64,000 nucleotides of DNA from Brevibacterium sp. JSBI002 (lineage in GTDB: Bacteria; Actinomycetota; Actinomycetes; Actinomycetales; Brevibacteriaceae): NCBI RefSeq assembly GCF_026013965.1, contig NZ_CP110341.1, positions 186,001 to 250,000 on the forward strand, given 5' to 3'. The notes under the pieces are model-generated. The model did no database searches. It was given only the letters and a program-made list of their open reading frames with translations, and was not told where the DNA came from. The translations under genes and the position numbers were made by a program. Numbering within the stretch: the stretch's first letter is position 1; the number at the start of each line of letters is the position of its first letter. Below, in pieces: positions 16,895-24,072 of the stretch.

Positions 16895-16956
16895 CAGCTT
16901 GGTGAACCTGCAACAGCTTGGTCCCTGCGCCGAGCTGCTGCAGTTTCACCAAGCTG
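16895..16956. repeat. 62-bp palindromic element, copy 2
   Basis: Two 25-nt arms (16895-16919 and 16932-16956) match at 22 of 25 positions around a 12-nt loop. The arm sequence is nearly that of the element at 12185-12246, and length and loop size are identical. It lies 45 bp after the GMC stop and may terminate that transcript. The remainder of the gap to the next gene has no visible gene. Confidence 0.7.
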
Positions 16957-17113
16957 GTAGTACTTGCGGCGGGGTAAGCGGGAACAGCAGTCGGCTCGAA
17001 TCGCCGCGTGATCGGCGTCGGTTCCGTCAACGGATGGAACCGGCGCCGAACTGCTGCAAGAGCGCGTCGGACCAATAGGATGAAAGAGAGACGCATCAAG
17101 GAGGAGACTGCCT

Positions 17114-17674
17114 GTGGCACGTACCGTCTATTACACCGCGACCACGCTCGACGGGTTCATCGCGGACCCGAACGACTCGCTCGAATGGCTGCTGCGCCAG
17201 ACCGAGGAGCCGCCGGATGACGGGTTCATCGACGGAGTCGGCGCAATCGTCATGGGCGCGACGACGTACGAATGGGTGCTGCGCAACCTCGACGGACCGT
17301 GGCCCTACGAGGTTCCCGCCTGGGTGATGACCCATCGGAAACTCTCCCTGCCCGAAGCCGAGACGGACGGGAAGACCCCCAATATCCGATTCGCCAAGGG
17401 ATCGGTCTCTGACCACTATTTCGAAATGTGCACCGCCACCGGCGACCGTGACCTGTGGGTGATGGGCGGCGGCGACCTCGCCGGGCAGTTCGCCGACGAG
17501 GGACTCCTTGACGAGATCATCACCTGGACCGCGCCGGTGGTCCTCGGCAAGGGACGGCCGCTGCTGCCGCGCCGCCTCGACCTCGAACTCCTCGAAGTCG
17601 GGTCCAGCGCCCCGTTCGTTATCGCTCGCCACCGAGTCATCGGCCCCCTCCTCGAAGACAGTTCGGCAGAGTGA
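17114..17674 (+). CDS. RibD C-terminal/dihydrofolate reductase-like protein
   Basis: A 186-aa RibD_C family reductase, paralogous in family to the gene at 3277 but of the YyaP/YwjB-like type: VYYTATTLDGFIADPNDSLEWLL, IVMGATTYEWVL, DLWVMGGGDLAGQFADEGLLDEIITWTAPVVLGKGRPLLPR. The Gly-Gly loop binds NADPH. GTG is the start, with AAGGAGGAG 7 nt upstream. It stands alone between two long hairpins. Its physiological substrate is unknown; folate reduction is not implied. Confidence 0.83.
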   Translation: MARTVYYTATTLDGFIADPNDSLEWLLRQTEEPPDDGFIDGVGAIVMGATTYEWVLRNLDGPWPYEVPAWVMTHRKLSLPEAETDGKTPNIRFAKGSVSDHYFEMCTATGDRDLWVMGGGDLAGQFADEGLLDEIITWTAPVVLGKGRPLLPRRLDLELLEVGSSAPFVIARHRVIGPLLEDSSAE

Positions 17675-17705
17675 TGCTTCTCGAGGACGGCTGAGGGCTC
17701 GCCCG

Positions 17706-17792
17706 CATCGTCCATTCGCCGAGGAAGGACGACGTTTCGTACGGGAGGATCCCAAGTACGGTCGGGTGGGCCGCCTCGGCGAATGGACGATG
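17706..17792. repeat. Large inverted repeat with 19-bp perfect arms
   Basis: CATCGTCCATTCGCCGAGG (17706-17724) and its exact reverse complement (17774-17792) enclose 49 bp that contain a smaller CGTAC/GTACG pair. The arm includes the CCTCGGCGA motif that recurs through the window. It lies 32 bp after the DHFR-like stop in the 209-bp gap before the aldolase gene, so a termination or mRNA-stabilising role is plausible. A further near-copy of the motif (ACCGCCTCGGTGAGG) is about 20 bp beyond. Confidence 0.65.
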
Positions 17793-17883
17793 ATTCATGC
17801 GTACCGGTGGACCGCCTCGGTGAGGTTCATCCGGATATCGGGCACCTCTGGTGGCCGGGCGGGTTCCGTGATTCGATGCAGTC

Positions 17884-18642
17884 ATGACTGCTGCGATTGA
17901 GAATCATCGGGCCCGCCTGCGTGCGGGGGAGATCTACAACGGACTGTGGATGATGTCGACGAGTCCGGAGCTGGCGAAGGCCGGGTCGGCGGCCGGATTC
18001 GACTATGTCTGCCTCGACCTGCAGCACGGGCTGGTGCGGCCCACCGACGTGCTGCGACTGACCGACGCCGTGCGCGCCAGCGGGGATGCGCTCGTGACCG
18101 CGCGGGTTGCGGCGAACAGATTCACGGAGATCGGGGCGCTCGCCGACGCTGGAGTCGAGGCGATCATCGTTCCGCTCGTGTCCTCGGTCGAGGAGGCGCA
18201 GGCCGCGGTGGCCGCGCTCGACTATCCCTCGCGGGGCGGGGATCGTTCGTGGGGACCGACAGCCGAGATCATGCACGGCGCCGTGCAGGACACGCGGGAT
18301 GAGCGGCCGCTGCTGTTCGTCATGATCGAGAACGAGGATGGCTTGGCCGCGGTCGAGGACATCTGCGCCGTGCCGGGAATCGACGGGGTGTACGTCGGTC
18401 CGTCCGATCTCGCGTTCGCCGTCGGTGCGCTGCCCGGGCAGCACAACGAGGCCCACGCCGAGGCGCTGGTGCGGATCCGCACGGCCGCCGATGCCGCCGG
18501 GGTGGTTCCGGGAATCCACTGCGGCGACGGTGAGGAGGCGAAGCTGCGCAAGGAACAGGGCTTCCGCTTCATCACGTCTGCCGGTGACTTGGGAGCCGCA
18601 GGCCGAGCCTTCCGAGAGGACCTGGCAAACGCCCGCTCCTAA
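17884..18642 (+). CDS. HpcH/HpaI aldolase family protein
   Basis: A 252-aa class II pyruvate-dependent aldolase of the HpcH/HpaI family. Conserved parts are FDYVCLDLQHG, VTARVAAN with the active-site Arg, VEAIIVPLVSSVEEA, the LLFVMIENEDGLAAVEDI segment carrying the metal-binding Glu, and GVYVGPSDLAF with the metal-binding Asp. Members cleave 4-hydroxy-2-oxo acids to pyruvate and an aldehyde. ATG at 17884 has no strong ribosome site. The stop codon is the first part of a 31-bp-arm hairpin. No neighbouring aromatic-degradation genes support a specific pathway. Confidence 0.85.
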   Translation: MTAAIENHRARLRAGEIYNGLWMMSTSPELAKAGSAAGFDYVCLDLQHGLVRPTDVLRLTDAVRASGDALVTARVAANRFTEIGALADAGVEAIIVPLVSSVEEAQAAVAALDYPSRGGDRSWGPTAEIMHGAVQDTRDERPLLFVMIENEDGLAAVEDICAVPGIDGVYVGPSDLAFAVGALPGQHNEAHAEALVRIRTAADAAGVVPGIHCGDGEEAKLRKEQGFRFITSAGDLGAAGRAFREDLANARS

Positions 18643-18705
18643 TTGCTACCTGACGGCGGCCCAGCAACCTCGCACGAGGTTGCTGGGCCGCCGTCAGGTA
18701 GCAAT
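18642..18705 (+). terminator. 64-nt hairpin with 31-bp perfect arms
   Basis: Arms 18642-18672 and 18675-18705 are exact reverse complements around a 2-nt loop; the arm core is TACCTGACGGCGGCCCAGC. It starts on the last base of the aldolase stop codon and ends 65 bp before the RclA-like start. This is far longer than needed for a terminator and has no T-tract. It may be a transcription barrier, an mRNA 3'-end protector or a structured repeat. Confidence 0.65.
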
Positions 18706-18770
18706 AGGGGTGGGGATGGTGGTGTGTGCCCGGGCGTAGAGTGACAGGCACCGACTCGAGAGGACAGAGC

Positions 18771-20216
18771 ATGACCGCAGAGACAGTGACACAGCAGAGC
18801 ACCTCGACCGAAACCACTCCCTCCTCCACATCCGCCGGCGCCGACCACACCGAACACGTCGACCTCCTCGTCATCGGCTGGGGCAAGGGCGGCAAGACGC
18901 TGGCCGGCACCATGGCCCGCGCCGGCAAGAAGGTCGCCGTCGTCGAACAGTCGGAGATGATGATCGGCGGCTCCTGCATCAACATCGCCTGCATCCCCAC
19001 GAAGATCCTCGTCCACGACGCGGAGAACAAACGCGCCGATGACGACACCGACGAATACTTCGCCAAGGCCGTCAAACGCCGCGACACCCTGACCGGCGCG
19101 ATGCGGAAGAAGAACCACTCGATGCTCGCCGACCTCGACTCGGTGCTGCTGGTGGGCGGCCGTGGCGAGTTCACCGGCGAACGCGAAGTCCGAGTCACCG
19201 GCGGCGCCGACACCATGACGATCACCGCCGACACCGTCATCGTCAACACCGGATCCGTCGCCAACATCCCACCCATCGACGGCGCGCAGCTCGGCGGCCG
19301 CATCCACGACTCCGAATCGCTGCAGCACGTCGACCCGTTCCCAGGTCGCCTCGTCATCGTCGGCGGCGGGTACATCGGACTCGAGTTCGGATCGATGTTC
19401 GCCCACTTCGGTTCGCAGGTCACCGTCCTCGACCGCGGGCCCCGCCCGCTCGCGAATGAAGACGACGACGTCGCCGAGGTGGTCGCCCAAGCCCTCGCCG
19501 ACGACGGAGTCACCATCGTCAACGACGCCTCCGTCACTGCAGTCAATGACGGCGCTGACGCCGCGACCGTGACCTATGAGGTGGGCGGTGAGACCAAGAC
19601 CATCGACGCCGAGGCGGTCCTCCTGGCCGTCGGACGCAAACCCGCGACCGCGGACCTCGGCCTCGAGAAGGCCGGCATCGACACCGACGACCGCGGGTTC
19701 ATCGTCACCGATGAGCACCTGCGAAGCTCCGCCGAGGGCGTGTACGCGTTCGGCGACGTCAACGGCGGACCGATGTTCACCTACATCTCCCTCGATGACA
19801 ACCGGATCCTCGCAGACCAACTCCTCGGCGAGGGCAAACGGTCGACGAAGGACCGCGGATCCGTGCCGCACACGATGTTCCTCACCCCGCCCGTCGCCCG
19901 CGTCGGCCTGACCGAGAAGGCCGCTCGCGACGAAGGCTATGAGATCAAGGTCGGAGCGAAGCTGCAGGCCGATATCGCCGCGGCACCGCGGGCGAAGATC
20001 GAAGGCGACCCGCGCGGAATCGTCAAGTTCGTCGTCGACGCGAAGACGGACCTCATTCTCGGCGCGGCGCTCGTCCATGTGCACTCGCAGGAGGTCATCA
20101 ACACCGTGGCGCTCGCGATGCGCCACGACGTCACCGCGACCGAGCTGCGTGACACGATCTACACGCACCCCTCGGCCACCGAGGCGCTCAACGAGGTGCT
20201 CGGCGCACTCAAGTGA
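18771..20216 (+). CDS. RclA-like FAD-dependent pyridine nucleotide-disulfide oxidoreductase
   Basis: A 481-aa flavoprotein disulfide reductase: FAD motif GWGKGGKTLAGTMARAGKKVAVVE, redox pair Cys69/Cys74 in GGSCINIACIPTK, NAD(P) motif VIVGGGYIGLEFGSMF, YAFGDVNGG, and a C-terminal dimerisation domain ending HPSATEALNEVL. The CINIxC form of the redox motif is that of RclA, a Cu(II)/NADH oxidoreductase linked to hypochlorous-acid resistance, rather than of lipoamide or mycothione reductases. An acidic Ser/Thr-rich N-terminal extension of about 28 residues is unusual; an internal start is not obvious. It is followed 22 bp later by a hydroxyacid dehydrogenase. Confidence 0.82.
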   Translation: MTAETVTQQSTSTETTPSSTSAGADHTEHVDLLVIGWGKGGKTLAGTMARAGKKVAVVEQSEMMIGGSCINIACIPTKILVHDAENKRADDDTDEYFAKAVKRRDTLTGAMRKKNHSMLADLDSVLLVGGRGEFTGEREVRVTGGADTMTITADTVIVNTGSVANIPPIDGAQLGGRIHDSESLQHVDPFPGRLVIVGGGYIGLEFGSMFAHFGSQVTVLDRGPRPLANEDDDVAEVVAQALADDGVTIVNDASVTAVNDGADAATVTYEVGGETKTIDAEAVLLAVGRKPATADLGLEKAGIDTDDRGFIVTDEHLRSSAEGVYAFGDVNGGPMFTYISLDDNRILADQLLGEGKRSTKDRGSVPHTMFLTPPVARVGLTEKAARDEGYEIKVGAKLQADIAAAPRAKIEGDPRGIVKFVVDAKTDLILGAALVHVHSQEVINTVALAMRHDVTATELRDTIYTHPSATEALNEVLGALK

Positions 20217-20238
20217 GGGCCGCGATAGGCTCACCATC

Positions 20239-21180
20239 ATGAGCCGTCGCATCGTCATCACCACCGATTACCTGGAGCCCGGCGACAGCGTCGACCGGCT
20301 GCTCCGGGAGAACGGGCTCGATCCCGTCTACTCCCCGGCGGCCGGTCCCCGCACCGAGGATGAACGGCGCAACCTCTTCAACGGCGCGATCGGCGCCATC
20401 GTTGCGAGCGAACCGATCACCCGTGACATGCTCGCCGAGGCAGCCGACCTCCGGATCCTCGCCCGCAGCGGAGTCGGATACGACTCCGTCGACACCACCG
20501 CGGCCCAGGAGTTCGGCATTCGCGTGGCAAACACCCCCGGCGTCAACCATCACGCCGTCGCCGAACTCGCGCTCGCTCTCATGCTCAACTGCGCCAAGCA
20601 CTTCAGTGACGTCATCAGCGGCGTCAACGCAGGTCAGTGGCCGCGCACCGCAGGCACGGAACTGCGCGGCAAGACGCTCGGCGTGATCGGCTACGGTCCC
20701 AGCGGAAAAGCGATCGCGCAGATCGGCGCGGCCCTGGGGATGCGCGTCATCGTGGGCACTTCCCACCCCGACACCGAGGCGGGCCCGAGCATCGAATTCG
20801 CCGACGTCGACACCGTCGTCACGGCCGCCGACTATCTCACCCTCCACGCCCGAGCGACCGGCACCCCGATCATCGGGGCCGAGCGATTCGCGGCGATGAA
20901 GGACACAGCGTTCCTCGTCAACACCGCTCGCGGGTCACTCATCGACGAGGCAGCCCTCATCAATGCTCTCGACCAAAGTCAGATCGCCGGAGCGGCCCTC
21001 GACGTGCTCGAGACCGAACCGATGACGAAGGACAACCCGCTGCGGAACTTCGACAACGTCTGGATCACCTCCCACTTGGCCGGGCAGACGGTCGAAGCCC
21101 GAGAACGCGCCGGGCAGGCCGCGGCCCAAGCCGTCATCGATGTAATCGACGGAAAGGAACCCGTCGGACTCATCGTCTGA
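20239..21180 (+). CDS. D-2-hydroxyacid dehydrogenase (phosphoglycerate dehydrogenase-like)
   Basis: A 313-aa D-isomer-specific 2-hydroxyacid dehydrogenase. It has the NAD-binding LGVIGYGPSGKAIAQIGAALGM, the catalytic Arg in NTARGSLIDE, Glu in LDVLETEP and His in ITSHLAGQT. The enzyme reduces a 2-oxo acid or oxidises a D-2-hydroxy acid. It lacks the C-terminal ACT domain of serine-pathway SerA, so a catabolic or salvage role is more likely. It begins 22 bp after the RclA-like gene and may share its transcript. Confidence 0.87.
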   Translation: MSRRIVITTDYLEPGDSVDRLLRENGLDPVYSPAAGPRTEDERRNLFNGAIGAIVASEPITRDMLAEAADLRILARSGVGYDSVDTTAAQEFGIRVANTPGVNHHAVAELALALMLNCAKHFSDVISGVNAGQWPRTAGTELRGKTLGVIGYGPSGKAIAQIGAALGMRVIVGTSHPDTEAGPSIEFADVDTVVTAADYLTLHARATGTPIIGAERFAAMKDTAFLVNTARGSLIDEAALINALDQSQIAGAALDVLETEPMTKDNPLRNFDNVWITSHLAGQTVEARERAGQAAAQAVIDVIDGKEPVGLIV

Positions 21181-21219
21181 AGAGTCCTATCCTCACCTGC
21201 CAACGCGTACCGTTGACTC

Positions 21220-21615
21220 ATGGCGCATCCGCAGATGTTCGATGACGACGACCCGATGCTCGAGCGGGTCCGCGCGATCGCGCTCAGCCTGCCCGAAGCG
21301 GCCGAGAAGATCTCGCACGGCAGACCGGCCTTCTTCACGAAGAAGATCTTCGCCCACTACGGCGGCACCGAGAAGCTCGTGTCCGGGGAGATGGTGCAGC
21401 ACCCGCAGGCACTGCTCGTCCTGCTCGACCACATGGACGCCGAGGTGGTGCTCGAACGTTCGGATTGCTTCGTCCCGATGTACCTGGGCCCCTCCGGCTG
21501 GGTCGGACTCGGACTCGACGATCTCGACGACGAGGAGCTGCGCGAACTGACCATCGATTCCTATCGGAACACCGCCTCGGCGAGGTTGATCTCAGCGCTC
21601 GACACTCAGGAATGA
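21220..21615 (+). CDS. MmcQ/YjbR family protein
   Basis: A 131-aa protein of the MmcQ/YjbR (DUF419) family, which has a double-wing DNA-binding-like fold and unknown function. Recognisable segments are IALSLPEAAEKISHGRPAFFTKKIFAHYG and the late GWVGLGLDD/DDEELRELTIDSYRNTAS. It follows the hydroxyacid dehydrogenase by 39 bp in the same direction. The CCGCCTCGGCGA 12-mer sits near its 3' end and encodes part of TASAR. Confidence 0.8.
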   Translation: MAHPQMFDDDDPMLERVRAIALSLPEAAEKISHGRPAFFTKKIFAHYGGTEKLVSGEMVQHPQALLVLLDHMDAEVVLERSDCFVPMYLGPSGWVGLGLDDLDDEELRELTIDSYRNTASARLISALDTQE

Positions 21616-21685
21616 GCCTCAACCCCGCTCAACCCCACGGCGAGGCCCTGGCCAGCGCCGCCTCGGTGGTCATAGGCTTGAACCC

Positions 21686-22552
21686 ATGACGACCCCAGCG
21701 AACACCCCCGCACAGAACTCACCGATCCCCACACTCGACCTCAACGACGGACGTGCGATCCCGCAGCTCGGGCTCGGCATCTACGCGATGAAGGGCGAAG
21801 AGGGGGTCGACGCCATCGTGGGTGCCGTCGACAATGTCGGCTACCGCCTGCTCGACACCGCGGTGAATTACGAGAACGAACACGAGGTCGGCCGGGCCAT
21901 CGCCGACTGTTCCGTCGCTCGCGAGGACCTGTTCGTCACGAGCAAGATCCCCGGCCGCCACCACGGCTTCGACGAGGCCATCGCCAGCACCGAGGAATCG
22001 CTGGCCCGCCTCGGCCTCGACTACCTCGACCTCCACCTGATCCACTGGCCCAATCCCAGCGTCGGCAAGTACGTCGACACCTGGGAAGGACTCATCGAAC
22101 TGCGCAGACGCGGGCTCGTGAAGTCCATCGGCGTCTCGAACTTCACCGAGAAGATGCTCACCGAGCTCATCGAGAAGACCGGCGTCACCCCGGCCGTCAA
22201 CCAGGTCGAACTCCACCCGTATTTCCCGCAGACCGAACTCGTGGCTTTCCACCGCTCCATCGGTGTGCAGACCGAGAGCTGGTCCCCGCTCTACCGTGAC
22301 CAGGGACTGTTCGATGAAGCCCCCATCGCCGAGGCGGCCGCCGCCCATGGCGTGAGCCCGGCCCAGGTCGTCCTGCGCTGGCATATCGAGATCGGCAGCA
22401 TCCCGATCCCGAAATCGGCGAACCCCGAACGCCAGCGTCTCAACGCCGATGTCTTCGACTTCGAACTCACCCCCGCCGAGGTGGCTGCGATCTCCGCGCT
22501 CGAGCGCGGTCGGATGAAAGACCGGGATCCGCTCACCCACGAGGAGATGTGA
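21686..22552 (+). CDS. Aldo/keto reductase
   Basis: A 288-aa AKR5-like aldo/keto reductase. GYRLLDTAVNYENEHEVG contains the catalytic Asp and Tyr, LFVTSKIPGRHHG the Lys, and LHLIHWPNP the His of the tetrad; SIPIPKSANPERQRLN near the end is the NADPH-binding loop. It reduces an aldehyde or ketone; bacterial relatives act on 2,5-diketo-gluconate or methylglyoxal. The start is preceded by a weak ribosome site. It is followed 38 bp later by a GNAT gene, probably in one transcript. Confidence 0.9.
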   Translation: MTTPANTPAQNSPIPTLDLNDGRAIPQLGLGIYAMKGEEGVDAIVGAVDNVGYRLLDTAVNYENEHEVGRAIADCSVAREDLFVTSKIPGRHHGFDEAIASTEESLARLGLDYLDLHLIHWPNPSVGKYVDTWEGLIELRRRGLVKSIGVSNFTEKMLTELIEKTGVTPAVNQVELHPYFPQTELVAFHRSIGVQTESWSPLYRDQGLFDEAPIAEAAAAHGVSPAQVVLRWHIEIGSIPIPKSANPERQRLNADVFDFELTPAEVAAISALERGRMKDRDPLTHEEM

Positions 22553-22590
22553 GGCCGCACGGCAACTGTTGACGCCGATCGCGAGGAGAC

Positions 22591-23121
22591 ATGGAATTCC
22601 GACGGACGACCAGTGCCGACTTTCCGCTGCTCGCACGGTGGCTCGGCTTGCCCCATGTCGCCCGATTCTGGAACCACGAGACCACGCCGGAGGCGATCGA
22701 ACGGGACTTCGGCGGAAGCATCGACGGCACGGAACCGTCATTCGACTTCATCGTCGAGGACGCCGGGGTACCGGTCGGGTTCATCCAGCGCAGCGTCATT
22801 TGGGACTACGCGGACGAGCATCGGGAACTCATCACTCTGGCCGCCGCCCCGCAGGATGCTTTGACGATCGACTACTTCATCGGCGAGATTGCGGCGACAG
22901 GCAAGGGCATCGGCGCACGGATGATCCGCGAGTTCACCGAACTCTGCTTCGCTGACTGCCCGACTGCCTCAACGATCATTGTGCCCGTGATCGCTGGAAA
23001 CCCGGCATCGTGGAAGGCTCTCGAGGCTGCCGGATATCAGCGGGTTGCCGAGGGCCACATCCCGCCCGACAACCCGATCGACGACGGGTGGCACGTAGTC
23101 TATCGCCGGGATCGGCATTGA
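22591..23121 (+). CDS. GNAT acetyltransferase, AAC(6')-like
   Basis: A 176-aa GNAT enzyme. FRRTTSADFPLLARWLGLPHVARFW, TIDYFIGEIAATGKGIGARMIREF (acetyl-CoA binding GxGxG/A region) and NPASWKALEAAGYQRV are like those of the AAC(6')-Ib type aminoglycoside acetyltransferases and siderophore-biosynthesis acetyltransferases. That family likeness alone does not prove aminoglycoside modification. GAGGAGAC lies just before the ATG. A GGTGGGGCCCACC palindrome after the stop may act as terminator. Confidence 0.75.
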   Translation: MEFRRTTSADFPLLARWLGLPHVARFWNHETTPEAIERDFGGSIDGTEPSFDFIVEDAGVPVGFIQRSVIWDYADEHRELITLAAAPQDALTIDYFIGEIAATGKGIGARMIREFTELCFADCPTASTIIVPVIAGNPASWKALEAAGYQRVAEGHIPPDNPIDDGWHVVYRRDRH

Positions 23122-23158
23122 ATGCTCGGGTGGGGCCCACCTGTGTGAGAATGTCACC

Positions 23159-23884
23159 GTGGAGATGGAAGCCAGGCACCGGCGCGCTCTGCGCGGCACC
23201 CTCGCCGCAGCATTCGCGACCTTTGTCGCACTGACGTCGCACATCCTCGGCGGGGGATCCTTCCCGACCGCGATGGGTGTCATCGTGCCTCTGGCGCTGT
23301 CGATCCTCGTCTGTGTCCTCCTGTCCGCGCGCCAACTGTCGCTGCCTCGGTTGACGTTCTCAGTCGGAATCAGCCAGACGCTCTTCCACCTCCTGTTCTC
23401 CCTCTTCACTCCGCACGGTTCCGCTTCGCCGAACGCGATGGCACGCTCCGACAACGGACTCGCCGCGCTCCTCGGCTCGCACTCTCATCACTCGCCGACG
23501 CATGGAGCGCACGACGCGTCGATCCACTCGGTGCCCGGCGGCGCGGTCCAGATGACTCATGATTCCGCGGTCATGCCTGCCATGGACGGTTCTGTGGGCG
23601 CAGCGGCCCAGATGCATTCGCACTCGTCACCGGGGATGCTGCTGGCCCACTGCGTTGCCGGGATCGTGACGATCGCGATGATCTATTGGGCCGAGCGACT
23701 GCCGGTCATGCTCGGCGAGTTCGCCCGTTTGACCATTCGGGCGGTCGTCCCGCGCCTCGTCGTCCTGCGGGCGCAGATCGAGAAGCCGCGGTCGCTGATC
23801 GGCTTCGAGCCCGAACTGCCGCGCAGCCTCGGTGTGTGCCGATCCCCGGTGCTGCGGCGAGGTCCACCGCAGCCTGCTTTCTGA
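23159..23884 (+). CDS. Histidine-rich polytopic membrane protein
   Basis: A 241-aa protein with membrane helices at about residues 12-30, 38-55, 65-83 and 160-180 and a long His/Ser/Met-rich external loop (about residues 105-158) containing HSHHSPTHGAHD and later HSHSS. Such loops bind Cu or other soft metals. The next gene is a PepSY membrane protein with its own His-rich loop, so a copper- or iron-handling pair is likely. GTG is the first start; ATG two codons on is equally possible. No close family is recognised by name. Confidence 0.6.
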   Translation: MEMEARHRRALRGTLAAAFATFVALTSHILGGGSFPTAMGVIVPLALSILVCVLLSARQLSLPRLTFSVGISQTLFHLLFSLFTPHGSASPNAMARSDNGLAALLGSHSHHSPTHGAHDASIHSVPGGAVQMTHDSAVMPAMDGSVGAAAQMHSHSSPGMLLAHCVAGIVTIAMIYWAERLPVMLGEFARLTIRAVVPRLVVLRAQIEKPRSLIGFEPELPRSLGVCRSPVLRRGPPQPAF

Positions 23885-23934
23885 CACTCAACACATCCGC
23901 GCATCGGCCTCCGTGAGCCGGTGCGATCACTGCT

Positions 23935-24018
23935 GACCGCATTTGGTCGTCGACCGCGACTGCGTGTCGTGCGCGAACGCTGCCGACCGCAACTGCCCGT
24001 CGACCGCATCTGCTTGTC
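23935..24018 (+). repeat. Four 17-bp direct repeats in two tandem pairs
   Basis: Units of 17 bp start at 23935, 23952, 23985 and 24002 and fit GACCGCNNYTGNNYGTC. The pairs are abutting and the second pair is exactly 50 bp from the first. They fill most of the gap between the His-rich membrane protein and the PepSY gene and end about 55 bp before the PepSY start. This is a sensible place for an iteron-like operator that controls the PepSY gene. Confidence 0.6.
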
Positions 24019-24072
24019 GAAGGCATCAGGCCGACCGGATCCTGCTCAGCGCACCTGAGAGAAAGCATCATC

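Noticed and set aside
17114..17674. Trimethoprim-resistant dihydrofolate reductase
   Set aside because: The protein belongs to the RibD_C/YyaP-like branch and not to FolA/Dfr; folate activity is not supported.
22591..23121. Calling the GNAT gene an aminoglycoside resistance gene
   Set aside because: Similarity to AAC(6') is at family level only; siderophore and other acetyltransferases share the same segments.
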